The notes below the pieces were generated by a model. It made no database searches. It saw nothing but the letters and a program-made list of their open reading frames with translations, and was not told where the DNA came from. The position numbers and the translations under genes were made by a program. DNA of 64,000 bases from JBLRWS01 sp047921075 (lineage in GTDB: Bacteria; Bacteroidota; Rhodothermia; Balneolales; Balneolaceae), in the NCBI GenBank assembly GCA_047921075.1, contig JBLRWS010000005.1, positions 8,950 to 72,949 of the forward strand. Direction: 5' to 3'. The stretch's first letter is position 1. Every line of letters begins with the position of its first letter. Below, in pieces: positions 16,014 to 24,476 of the stretch.

Positions 16014-17240
16014 ATGCAACTTTTTGAAGTATTCCGACAATCGATCGATTCCCTCAGGGCCAACAAGCTACGCTCGTCACTGACACTGCTGGCGATCGCC
16101 GTGGGCGTGTTTGCCATCGTCGGCGCCAATACGGCCGTTCGGGTACTCGATTCGTTTTTTAAAGATACACTCAGCCTCATGGGCGGCGATGTCATCACCG
16201 TCTCCAAATTCCCCCAGATTTCGATGGGGCCACTCGATTGGGATGCGCTCAGAAATCGCCAGAATATCACCGTGGAGCAGATGGAGCGGCTGGAAGATCT
16301 CACAGTTAGTGTGCAGGGAATCGGGCCAAACCGTACGTACAGGGTGTCGCGCATCTCCTATGGAGAGCTTGAAACCGAGCCGAATGTATCCATTACCGGA
16401 GGCAATGAACATTACCTGGCCAACAACGCCTACACGATAGAAGACGGACGCAACTTTTTGCCCGAAGAGCTCGATCGCGCTCGCCAGGTCGCCATCATCG
16501 GGGCCGATGTGGTGGAGATGCTGTTCCCGGTCGAAAACCCGATCGGTAAAACCATTCGGTATGAGGGGCGCCCGTATGTGGTGATCGGTACCACCGAAGC
16601 GAAAGGAAATGTATTCGGCAACACGCTCGACCGGTTTGTGTTGTTCCCCTACACCCATCTATCGATGATGTATGGGCGCAATCAGAATGTGAGTATTCAG
16701 GTGCGTGCCGGCTCGGTAGATAAAGTACAGACGGCCATTGATGAGTTGACCGGCTTTCTGCGTGTGATTCGAAAAGTGGATCCCGCCTTGGACAACGATT
16801 TTGAAATCTCGACCAACCAGACACTCGGTGCTGCCTTCGATCAGTTTACCGGGGTTCTCTACATCATCGGTTTTGTGGTGGGCGGTATTGTGCTGCTTGG
16901 TGCAGGCATCGGGGTTATGAATATCATGTTGGTTTCCGTTACCGAGCGTACCCGGGAAATTGGGATTCGTAAGGCCGTTGGTGCCACTCGCTCTTCCATT
17001 GTGTCTCAGTTTCTGGCCGAAACCATTTTCATATGTCAGATAGGGGGGATAATCGGCATTTTGGCCGGGGTTGGGCTGGGCAATCTTGCCGCTATCTATT
17101 TCGAAACGGCTATCGTCATTCCCTGGAGCTCCGTCATTATGGGCGTGGTGGGAATTACCATCATCGGCTTGGTGTTTGGGGTCTATCCCGCTATGAAAGC
17201 CGCCCGTCTCGATCCGATCGAAAGCCTGCGCTACGAATAA
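16014..17240 (+). CDS. MacB/FtsX-type ABC permease (second of a pair)
   Basis: I use ATG 16014, which follows the upstream stop by 1 bp, instead of the in-frame ATG at 15879 that lies inside the previous gene. The protein of 408 residues has the N-terminal helix LRSSLTLLAIAVGVFAIVG, a periplasmic domain, and GIGVMNIMLVSVTERTRE followed by IGIRKAVGAT before the last helices. It ends PIESLRYE like its partner. The pair is thus a duplicated permease module. Its nucleotide-binding partner must come from elsewhere, for example the ATPase gene at 2924 or an unlinked one (inference). Confidence 0.88.
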   Translation: MQLFEVFRQSIDSLRANKLRSSLTLLAIAVGVFAIVGANTAVRVLDSFFKDTLSLMGGDVITVSKFPQISMGPLDWDALRNRQNITVEQMERLEDLTVSVQGIGPNRTYRVSRISYGELETEPNVSITGGNEHYLANNAYTIEDGRNFLPEELDRARQVAIIGADVVEMLFPVENPIGKTIRYEGRPYVVIGTTEAKGNVFGNTLDRFVLFPYTHLSMMYGRNQNVSIQVRAGSVDKVQTAIDELTGFLRVIRKVDPALDNDFEISTNQTLGAAFDQFTGVLYIIGFVVGGIVLLGAGIGVMNIMLVSVTERTREIGIRKAVGATRSSIVSQFLAETIFICQIGGIIGILAGVGLGNLAAIYFETAIVIPWSSVIMGVVGITIIGLVFGVYPAMKAARLDPIESLRYE

Positions 17241-17272
17241 AAAAAGAGCCTTTACCGAAGCAAAGGCTCTTT
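17236..17272 (-). terminator. Terminator of citrate synthase gene (shared with permease pair)
   Basis: Perfect inverted repeat AAAGAGCCTTT (17243-17253) / AAAGGCTCTTT (17262-17272), loop of 8. On the minus strand it is followed by a T run, so it mainly serves gltA; it overlaps the end of the converging permease operon. Confidence 0.85.
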
Positions 17273-17300
17273 CAAAACAGATGTTAAAAGACGTTGTTAC

Positions 17301-18455
17301 TTACCGATTGGCGGCGTCGGCCCAATCCAGGTTCTTCTCGCCAATGTAAAGCGCACGCGGACGCACCAGCCGGTTGTTGGCGGCCTGCTCTAAGAAGTGA
17401 GCGGTCCAGCCAGATACGCGGCTCATGGCAAAAATACAGGTGTACAGATCGGGCTTGATGCCGATGGAGTAGTATACCGTGGCGGAGAAGAAGTCCACAT
17501 TTGGATCGATGTCCTTCTCATCTTTCATGGTTTTAAGAATCGCTTCTGACCATTCGTAGAGCGTTTCGTGTCCGGTCTCTTCCGAGAGGCTCTTTGACAT
17601 GCCACGCAATAGTCTGGCCCGCGGATCAAACGTCTTATACACGCGGTGGCCGAAGCCCATAATTTTCTCTTTGTTGGCCAGCTTTTGCTTGGTAAATGCA
17701 ACGGGATCGGCATCATCACCTTGCTTGTCCAGTTCAAGCAGCATGTTCATCACCGCGGTATTGGCACCGCCATGCAGAGGGCCTTTCAAGGCGCCGATGG
17801 CACCGGTTACGGCCGAAAACATATCACTGTTGGTAGAACAGATGGCCCGGCAGGTAAAGGTTGAGGCGTTCATTCCGTGCTCGGCGTGCAGAATCAGACA
17901 GAGATCCATCGTTTTTTCCGCCTCTTTTCCGGGATGCTCTCCATTGAGCATGTACAGAAAGTTATACGCTGTGCTCTTTTCAGATAATGGAGCCACGATC
18001 TCTTTACCGCTGCGAACACGATCATATGCGGCAACAATCGTTGGCATCTGTGCGGTGAGTGTAATGGCGTGATCGGTTTCAGAGGCGTCCTCAGAAATAA
18101 AATCGGCAAGCATCGATGTGGCCGACCGCAGTACCGACATCGGTTCGGCGTCTTTGTTGGTAGACTGAATGTACTCTAAAACCGGCTGTGGCAGAGCGCG
18201 CTGCGACTGCATTTTTTTTGTCAGCTCATTCAGCTCCGATTGGGTTGGAAGCCGGTCGTTCCACAGCAAAAAACAAACGTCTTCGAAGGTAGCGTTCTCA
18301 GCCAGTGTGTCAATATTGTAACCGGCATAAATGAGTTCTCCTTTTTGGCCATCAATCGAACTTTTAGTGGTAGAAAATGCCACGATGCCTTCAAGGCCGC
18401 GGTTAATGTGGGGATAATCGTCAAGATTGATAGAGTCGAGATTGTGTTCAGCCAT
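17301..18455 (-). CDS. gltA: Citrate synthase
   Basis: TCA-cycle entry enzyme condensing acetyl-CoA with oxaloacetate. The catalytic triad is clear: His228 in GPLHGGAN, His270 in MGFGHRVYK and Asp321 in PNVDFFSATVYYSIG. His193 lies in LHAEHGMNASTF. At 384 residues it is the short, type I/dimeric or 2-methylcitrate-synthase-like form common in Gram-positive bacteria, archaea and Bacteroidota relatives, without the N-terminal extension of E. coli GltA. A 2-methylcitrate synthase activity cannot be excluded from sequence alone, but no propionate genes are nearby. It appears to be a single-gene unit with its own terminator. Confidence 0.95.
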   Translation of the reverse strand: MAEHNLDSINLDDYPHINRGLEGIVAFSTTKSSIDGQKGELIYAGYNIDTLAENATFEDVCFLLWNDRLPTQSELNELTKKMQSQRALPQPVLEYIQSTNKDAEPMSVLRSATSMLADFISEDASETDHAITLTAQMPTIVAAYDRVRSGKEIVAPLSEKSTAYNFLYMLNGEHPGKEAEKTMDLCLILHAEHGMNASTFTCRAICSTNSDMFSAVTGAIGALKGPLHGGANTAVMNMLLELDKQGDDADPVAFTKQKLANKEKIMGFGHRVYKTFDPRARLLRGMSKSLSEETGHETLYEWSEAILKTMKDEKDIDPNVDFFSATVYYSIGIKPDLYTCIFAMSRVSGWTAHFLEQAANNRLVRPRALYIGEKNLDWADAANR

Positions 18456-18679
18456 ACTGTGAATTTGTTAGTTGTTTACATTTGCTTGCAGTCAGTCACC
18501 ATTTGTTGAATGCCTGCCTATGGTACATGTTACTCAAGCCGTTTTCATAACATTTTGATGAATAATTCAGACTATAAATATACGAAAAATATACGCCATT
18601 GTAGAAGCGCTTTTCCCTGCTCAGAATGTAAATTTTCGTACAATAGACATAAACAGACAGTGTACTATCTGCCGGATGG

Positions 18680-19450
18680 TTACGAACGGCTCTTGGTTTT
18701 GGCTTCGTTCCAATACCCATCCATTTCGTCGAGATCGGCATCCTGCAACGTGCGGCCTTGCCCGGCCAGTCGCGATTCGATATGGCGAAATCGCTCCTCA
18801 AATTTGCGGTTGGCTCCGCGCATGGCGTCCTCGGCCTTGATATCGAGCAGGCGCCCGACGTTTACAAGGCTGAAGAGCAGATCGCCAAACTCATCCTTCA
18901 TCTCTTGCGGGGATTGCTTTTCGATGGATTCTTTCCATTCCAGCAGCTCCTCGTCGAGCTTTTCCCACGCCAGTTTCCATTCGGCCCAGTCGAACCCCAC
19001 ATTGGCTGCCTTCTCTTGCATGCGCTGCCCGCGAATGAGTGCGGGAAGATGGGAGGGAAGGCCATCCAGAATAGAATCCCGTCCCTCTTTCTGCTTCAAC
19101 TGTTCCCAGTTTTGAGCCACCTCCGTATCGTTTTTCACCTGCACATCATCAAAGACGTGCGGATGTCGGCGAATGAGCTTTTCCGAGATGCGATAAATTA
19201 CATCCTCAATCGTAAAGGCATCGTTTTCCTCCGCCATACGCGTCTGAAAGACAATGTGGAGTAGCAGATCGCCCAGTTCACGCGAGAGGTCTTCAAAATC
19301 CCCACGGTCAATCGCGTCAACGGCCTCGTACGCTTCTTCAATCAGGTTGTCTTTGATACTGTGGTGTGTCTGTTTTCGATCCCAGGGGCACTCTTTCCGA
19401 AGGATCGCAATCAATTTTAAAAAATCATCAAACGAGGATGATGGTTTCAT
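18680..19450 (-). CDS. mazG: Nucleoside triphosphate pyrophosphohydrolase MazG
   Basis: House-cleaning enzyme hydrolysing NTPs to NMP and pyrophosphate. It has two MazG domains: the first with CPWDRKQTHHSI, EEAYEAVDAI (Glu38, Glu39, Glu42) and ELGDLLLHIVF (Glu58, Asp61); the second with DEFGDLLFSLVNVGR near residue 190. The ending DEMDGYWNEAK matches the family. The length of 256 is normal for full-length MazG. The 225-bp stretch between it and gltA holds no gene that I can see. Confidence 0.95.
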   Translation of the reverse strand: MKPSSSFDDFLKLIAILRKECPWDRKQTHHSIKDNLIEEAYEAVDAIDRGDFEDLSRELGDLLLHIVFQTRMAEENDAFTIEDVIYRISEKLIRRHPHVFDDVQVKNDTEVAQNWEQLKQKEGRDSILDGLPSHLPALIRGQRMQEKAANVGFDWAEWKLAWEKLDEELLEWKESIEKQSPQEMKDEFGDLLFSLVNVGRLLDIKAEDAMRGANRKFEERFRHIESRLAGQGRTLQDADLDEMDGYWNEAKTKSRS

Positions 19451-19504
19451 ACAGAGTTTTTTTGGTTGCGGTAAAGAATATGTTTTTCTGCGGGTGGACT
19501 GCGA

Positions 19505-20776
19505 CTACGTCTGTCGTTTTTTCTTCTCGGCTGCAGGAAAGAGGATGTTGTTTAGAATAAGCCGGTACCCGGGGCTGTTGGTGTGCAGGCTCAGGTCGGT
19601 GGGGGGATCGCCTACACGGTGGGTATAATCTTCCGGATCGTGCCCGCCAAAAAAGGTGAAGGTACCATTGCCGTAATTTCCGTGCAGGTATTTTACCTGG
19701 TCGCGGCCGGGCGATTCGGCCAATCTCACAACGTGACTTTTGATCGTGTTGGCCTTAAAGGCGGTGGTTTGGCCGTAAAAGCCGGGAATGCTGTTCACGT
19801 GATTTTGTGTGAGCATGGTGGGAACGGGATCCCATTTGGCCGAAAATTCAAAAAGGGTAAAAAAGTCGAGACTTTCACTGATTCGGTTGATGTTCACCTC
19901 AATGTCGATGGTATCGTGCTGATAAATAAAGGGGTCGGTAACCAGCTCAAAATCGGTAAATGCCAGAGTGTTGCTATAATCGATACGTTCATTCACGTTG
20001 GCACTCATCGGGTGGCCGTCAATCTCCTGTGGCACGATGTCGAGGCCAACAGCGGCCAGCGCCAGATCGAACGTGTTGGTTCCGGAACACATCGCAAACA
20101 GAAATCCGCCGTCTGCTATATAGTCGCGAATTTCGAGGACCACATCGCGTTTTAAATCACTCACTTTTTCGTATCCCAGCTCGCGCGCCGTTTCTACAAG
20201 CCGGTTCACCTGGCTGATGTACCACGGGGCATTGCGATACATGGCCCAGAATTTTCCAAACTGCCCGGTAAAATCTTCGTGATGGAGATGGAGCCAGTCG
20301 TAGTTGGCAAGCTCACCCGTTAGCACCTCTTTATCGTACACTTTATCGTAGGGTACTTCGGCATAGTCCAGCGCCAGGGTTACAGCGTCATCCCACGGCA
20401 GCGCCTGTGGCGGTGTGTATACCGCAATGGTCGGAACCGTTTCAAGATTGATTGCGGCCATGTTTACATTGGATTGCTCTACTTCCTGTACAATAGCCTG
20501 AGCCTGTGCTTCTGAGATAACCTCCAGGGAAACGTTGCGAACCCGGCTTTTCCGTACAATATCGCTGTTGTTGGTGGTGAGGAAACTTCCACCGCGATAG
20601 TTTAACAGCCACTGCCCGGTATTGCCATCGGCCAGATGGTTGAAAATGACGCCATACGCTTTCAGATGATTGGTCTGTGTGGCGTCCATCGGGATAAGTA
20701 CACGCTGTTGCTGCGGCTGTTGACTAAAGCCCGTAATCAGAAGGAAGAGAATCAGAAGATTGAGTTTCTGCATCAT
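19505..20776 (-). CDS. Secreted glutamine-amidotransferase-like protein (often labelled asparagine synthetase B)
   Basis: I start at 20776 (MMQKLNLLI), just after the upstream stop at 20781, because this gives an N-terminal signal peptide; an in-frame ATG at 20818 would overlap the upstream gene. The mature part has alternating strands and helices and a fragment YIADGGFLFAMCSGTNTFD with a Cys in a nucleophile-elbow-like setting, which suggests a class I amidotransferase-like fold. Relatives in Bacteroidota databases are commonly named asparagine synthetase B, but no AsnB synthetase domain is present. An acidic HHEDFTGQFGKFWAMY region may be part of the active site. It lies 4 bp from the TPR gene and is probably co-transcribed. 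Function unknown. Confidence 0.75.
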   Translation of the reverse strand: MMQKLNLLILFLLITGFSQQPQQQRVLIPMDATQTNHLKAYGVIFNHLADGNTGQWLLNYRGGSFLTTNNSDIVRKSRVRNVSLEVISEAQAQAIVQEVEQSNVNMAAINLETVPTIAVYTPPQALPWDDAVTLALDYAEVPYDKVYDKEVLTGELANYDWLHLHHEDFTGQFGKFWAMYRNAPWYISQVNRLVETARELGYEKVSDLKRDVVLEIRDYIADGGFLFAMCSGTNTFDLALAAVGLDIVPQEIDGHPMSANVNERIDYSNTLAFTDFELVTDPFIYQHDTIDIEVNINRISESLDFFTLFEFSAKWDPVPTMLTQNHVNSIPGFYGQTTAFKANTIKSHVVRLAESPGRDQVKYLHGNYGNGTFTFFGGHDPEDYTHRVGDPPTDLSLHTNSPGYRLILNNILFPAAEKKKRQT

Positions 20777-20780
20777 GCGA

Positions 20781-22664
20781 TTAAATGGTTGGAGCTTGCG
20801 ATTGCTGTAATTTGGCACGCGAAAATTCGGCGTAAAACCCTTGTGGAAATTCGATCAATACATCCTCATAAAACTGTTCAATGAGCTCTGCAGAGGGAAT
20901 ATCGGGTGGGGTTTCATCGAAGTAGTGTGCCTCAATATCGTTCCAGTCGGTTAGCCTCAGCTGCTCAGCCAGCTGGGCTTTTTCCCACATCAGGCGTTCT
21001 TTAAGAGGGCTCTGGCTGGCGTTCTTCAGCCGATGCTCCACCAGGCCGTACAGGTAGGGTAGATGCGATTTCGGAAGCTCTTTGATAAGCTCAACCGTAA
21101 AAATGTCGGCAAACGGATGGAATCTCGATTCTACCACCGGTTTCAGGAGCGCCATCGCATCACCGTAGTGCCCGCGTTTCAGGTTGTAAATGGCGTCGCC
21201 AAGGGTGTGTAACACGTCTTTGTTCCCATCCACATGCTTGCCGGTGTTGATCCACAACTTGAGCTGAATGGCATCGTTTGCGTAGAGGGAGCTGTGCCGC
21301 CGTTCCAACGAGCGGAGCTGCACATCGGCAAATTCAAAATCACCCGCTATAAAATCGTTCAGACTTAAAAAGAACCGTACTTTATCGGAGAAGGCGCTTT
21401 CTTGTGATTGTCGGTCTGCCCGGCTAAACGCCTGCCGTGCCATCACATGGTCTCCATCAAACAGGGCCAGCCGGCCTTCGGCATAATAGGTGGTCGCCTC
21501 TTCGGGTCGCTGTTTCATTCGCTGCACCCACTGTTCGGCCATGTCGCGGTTTTTGAAATAATCGAGCGCCAGTTCTGTCTGCATCTCAAGAATGCGCGAC
21601 TCCCGGTTTCCCAGACGCCCCTCGTTCAGCAGCCGGCTGTTTAGTTCGTAGGCTTCTGTAATGAGCGAGTCGCGCTGCGGTCCGGAGCCGAGACTGTTTT
21701 CCTGCAGATAACGAGCCCAGAGCAGGTTGGTTCGGGCAATTTCTTCCATAGCCCGCTGTTTTATGCTGCTGTTCGACTCTACATAGTATCCGTAGGCATC
21801 GCGGGCCAGCTCGAACTGGCGGGCCGATTGCAGGCGAGCTGCCAACGAATAGAGGGAGTAGTTAAGCATGCCGGTGCGCGATTCGTACTGCCGTGCAAAT
21901 ACGAACGCTCGCCGGAACTCTTCATTTTCCAGAAGAATCCAGCTCAGGAGCTGATATAGTTGTGCATAAGCGGGATGCTGGTAATCGAGTTCGAGCAGAA
22001 AATCTTCCAGCTCAAGGGCGGCAATCTCGTAAAGCTGCGGGTCGCGCATTCTTAAAAATTGTTGCTGCACCTGACTCATCTGATCGGGAGAAGCTTCTAC
22101 AATTTCGTAAAACTGCCGTACGGCTTTCTCGAACAGCCCGGCCTGCATGTAGTTGCTGGCCAGTTCGGTTTTAAAAAGCTGCTGATCACCAAAACGCTCC
22201 CGGGCCTGTTCAAACACTTCAGCGGCTTCCAGATATTCGCGCCGGTCGCTCATGGAGCTGCCTACATTGTAAATGATCTGCATATTGGCCGCTTCTTGTT
22301 GCAGCACGGCGTGCCAAGTATCCAATGCTTGTTGGCGCTGCCCGTCCATGTGGTACAGCTCGGCCAGGCGGATGGAGTAAGCCGGCTGCGCCGGATAGGA
22401 TGCGAGGTGATGCTCGCTCAATTCAATGGCGTCGGAGGTGCGCTCCAGCCGAACCATGGTCTCTGTGAGCCGGTCAAAGAAAACAAATGTTTGCGGATGT
22501 TGTTGGTAGAGAGATTCCAGAAGGGGAAGAGCTTCGTCAAATTTTTGTTGCTGCATCAACCGGTTGGCCAGCTGGTAGTCGCGGGCCTGGCCGTCGGCCT
22601 GCTGCGGCAGGGCAACGGAGCTGATAAAAAAGGCAAATAACAGATAAAGCGTCGATTTTTTCAT
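20781..22664 (-). CDS. Secreted tetratricopeptide-repeat protein
   Basis: The start at 22664 overlaps the maf stop (ATGA) and opens a signal peptide ending near LPQQADGQ; the alternative ATG at 22685 lies inside maf. The remaining 600 residues are helical, with TPR-type units such as DEALPLLESLYQQHPQTFVF and AAEVFEQARERFGDQQLF. It is probably a periplasmic scaffold or cell-envelope assembly factor. It is the middle gene of a likely maf-TPR-amidotransferase-like operon. No enzymatic motif is visible. Confidence 0.8.
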   Translation of the reverse strand: MKKSTLYLLFAFFISSVALPQQADGQARDYQLANRLMQQQKFDEALPLLESLYQQHPQTFVFFDRLTETMVRLERTSDAIELSEHHLASYPAQPAYSIRLAELYHMDGQRQQALDTWHAVLQQEAANMQIIYNVGSSMSDRREYLEAAEVFEQARERFGDQQLFKTELASNYMQAGLFEKAVRQFYEIVEASPDQMSQVQQQFLRMRDPQLYEIAALELEDFLLELDYQHPAYAQLYQLLSWILLENEEFRRAFVFARQYESRTGMLNYSLYSLAARLQSARQFELARDAYGYYVESNSSIKQRAMEEIARTNLLWARYLQENSLGSGPQRDSLITEAYELNSRLLNEGRLGNRESRILEMQTELALDYFKNRDMAEQWVQRMKQRPEEATTYYAEGRLALFDGDHVMARQAFSRADRQSQESAFSDKVRFFLSLNDFIAGDFEFADVQLRSLERRHSSLYANDAIQLKLWINTGKHVDGNKDVLHTLGDAIYNLKRGHYGDAMALLKPVVESRFHPFADIFTVELIKELPKSHLPYLYGLVEHRLKNASQSPLKERLMWEKAQLAEQLRLTDWNDIEAHYFDETPPDIPSAELIEQFYEDVLIEFPQGFYAEFSRAKLQQSQAPTI

Positions 22665-23269
22665 AGAAACAGTCGATTCCAGCACTCGGGCATCCGGTTC
22701 TTGAGCTGTTGATAAAAAGCGTGCAGGGGAAATCCCACCACAGTATAATAGTCACCTTCAATTTTCTGAACAAACAGAGATCCGCCGTCGTCCTGAATGC
22801 CGTAGGCGCCCGCTTTGTCCAGAGGAGAGCCGCCGGCTACGTAGTGATCAATTTCCTGTTCGCTTAACGAGGCAAAGGTTACATTTGTTTTCTCGTAAAA
22901 CTGAAATGACTCTTTCACACCGGCATCCGCATCCGTAAGCACACACTGCACACCGGTGTAGACGGAGTGGGTGCGGCCGCTGAGCAAACCCAACATCTCT
23001 TTGGCTTCCGCTGCGTCTTTCGGTTTGCCGAGAATTTGACCGTCCAGAACCACAAGGGTATCGGCCGATACAACCAGGGCATGGGGGTGGCGTGCGGCAA
23101 TTTCATCACCTTTTATGCGGGCCAGGTAAACAGCCACCTCATCGGGAGAGTAATGTTCCGGATAGCTCTCCTCTACGGTGGGGCGGTCGATGTTGAAGGA
23201 CAATCCCAGACCCCGGAAAAGATGGTGTCGGCGGGCGCTGCCCGTAGCCAGTATTAGTTTTTGCATCAC
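22661..23269 (-). CDS. maf: Maf-like nucleotide pyrophosphatase
   Basis: House-cleaning dTTP/UTP-type pyrophosphatase of the Maf/YhdE family. Motifs: LATGSARRHHLFRGLGL (a variant of the family SxSPRR start), TVEESYPE, VVSADTLVVLDGQILGKP, LSGRTHSVYTGV and DKAGAYGIQD. At 202 residues it is typical. The start could be M1 (23269) or M2 (23266). The downstream TPR gene overlaps its end by 4 bp, so translational coupling is likely. The SARR variant in place of SPRR is a small departure. Confidence 0.9.
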   Translation of the reverse strand: MMQKLILATGSARRHHLFRGLGLSFNIDRPTVEESYPEHYSPDEVAVYLARIKGDEIAARHPHALVVSADTLVVLDGQILGKPKDAAEAKEMLGLLSGRTHSVYTGVQCVLTDADAGVKESFQFYEKTNVTFASLSEQEIDHYVAGGSPLDKAGAYGIQDDGGSLFVQKIEGDYYTVVGFPLHAFYQQLKNRMPECWNRLFL

Positions 23270-23338
23270 GTTAATCGGGCGTTTCGTACATTATTTTTTT
23301 ACGTTACCTTCCAAAGGTATCAATCACAGTTCATAAAA

Positions 23339-23626
23339 ATGGGTAAAATGTCAGCTCGAAAACGAAAAAAACGAGACGCCTCCAAACCGATGGTATTCTC
23401 TGCAGAGAATTACAAAATGATCGGCCTTGGCGTTCTGTTAATCATTATTGGATTTACTGTAATGCGGCTTGAAAACGAGGTGTATGGCATTCTATCCCTG
23501 TACATCACACCGCCCATTATTCTTGCGGGCTACGCCATTGTGCTTTTTGCCATTCTGCGTAAGCCATCCGGTGGGGATGAATCCACACAACAGGGCAGCG
23601 CCGGCCCTGCTTCAAGCCGTTCCTGA
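23339..23626 (+). CDS. DUF3098 family small membrane protein
   Basis: I choose the ATG at 23339 (MGKMSARKRKK), since the upstream in-frame ATG at 23261 lacks a clear relation to the gene. The protein of 95 residues has a basic start, then NYKMIGLGVLLIIIGFTVM and a second helix ITPPIILAGYAIVLFAIL, the pattern of DUF3098, a two-helix membrane protein of Bacteroidota often near ftsX and undecaprenyl-phosphate genes. Its role is not known. The DUF92 gene begins 1 bp after its stop and the three genes to 25777 probably form one operon. Confidence 0.8.
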   Translation: MGKMSARKRKKRDASKPMVFSAENYKMIGLGVLLIIIGFTVMRLENEVYGILSLYITPPIILAGYAIVLFAILRKPSGGDESTQQGSAGPASSRS

Positions 23627-23627
23627 T

Positions 23628-24476
23628 GTGAGTCGTCTCATTTCATACCTGTTTATAGGAGTCGTCATTTTTCTTTTTGTAATGGAAGGCCGGCAGGCCG
23701 ATCATATCCAGATTATCATCGGTGCCTTGTTGGCAACGCTTGCCGCCTACACATCTTTTTTTCTTGCCGTTGTCTCTCTGGACGCAATTTTGGCGATCTC
23801 GGTATTTGGGACGATCGTGTTTGGATTTGGCGGGTGGATTTTCACCTTTGCGGTTCTCGCCTTTTTCATCAGCAGCAGCGCCTTCTCGCTGTTGAACCGG
23901 CAGTATAGTCGCACCCACGAACAGCGGATACCGGAACGGCGCCAGGAGGCCGGCGAGCGACGGTCGGGGTTGCAGGTGTGGGCCAATGGTTTCTGGATCG
24001 CGGTGTTTCTAACCGGCTGGTTTCTGTTTGATGCACCATTCTGGTTGGTAGCCGCGTTCGGTGCACTGGCTACGGCCGCCTCCGACACATGGGCCACGGA
24101 ATGGGGAACCTACCGTCCGGGAAAAACGGTGGATGTGGTCTCATTCAAACTGACGAAACCGGGAACCGATGGGGGCGTCAGTGTTAAAGGAACGATCGCT
24201 GCACTGGCCGGGGCCGCCATGGTTGCCCTGTTTATGGCGTGGTGGGCATCACCACTGCACGCACAAACAGCGGCACTGATTGTATTTTTGTCCGGAATTT
24301 TGGGTTGCCTCGCGGATTCCTATATTGGAGCCCTTTTAAGACACAAAAACATGGGTAGGGAAATGGTGGTTTATAGCACCGGTATCTCTGCCCGAACAAA
24401 CAGCGTAACCAATTGGCTGGCCACCGGTTTTGGAGGGTTGGCAGCCATGGTTCTTAACTTTTTATTTGGCGTATGA
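23628..24476 (+). CDS. DUF92 family membrane protein
   Basis: I choose GTG 23628, 1 bp after the DUF3098 stop; an in-frame ATG at 23577 lies within that gene. About 282 residues with six or more hydrophobic segments. The family mark is AASDTWATEWGTYRPGK followed by DVVSFKLTKPGTDGG. DUF92 includes the plant phytyl-phosphate kinase VTE6 and CDP-archaeol synthase-like proteins, so a polyprenyl or phytyl nucleotide-dependent transferase role is possible but unproven. The gene overlaps the transporter gene by 4 bp. Confidence 0.88.
   Translation: MSRLISYLFIGVVIFLFVMEGRQADHIQIIIGALLATLAAYTSFFLAVVSLDAILAISVFGTIVFGFGGWIFTFAVLAFFISSSAFSLLNRQYSRTHEQRIPERRQEAGERRSGLQVWANGFWIAVFLTGWFLFDAPFWLVAAFGALATAASDTWATEWGTYRPGKTVDVVSFKLTKPGTDGGVSVKGTIAALAGAAMVALFMAWWASPLHAQTAALIVFLSGILGCLADSYIGALLRHKNMGREMVVYSTGISARTNSVTNWLATGFGGLAAMVLNFLFGV

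Noticed and set aside
20777..20818. Longer start for the amidotransferase-like gene at 20818
   Set aside because: It overlaps the upstream stop and lacks a signal peptide, while 20776 has both spacing and signal.
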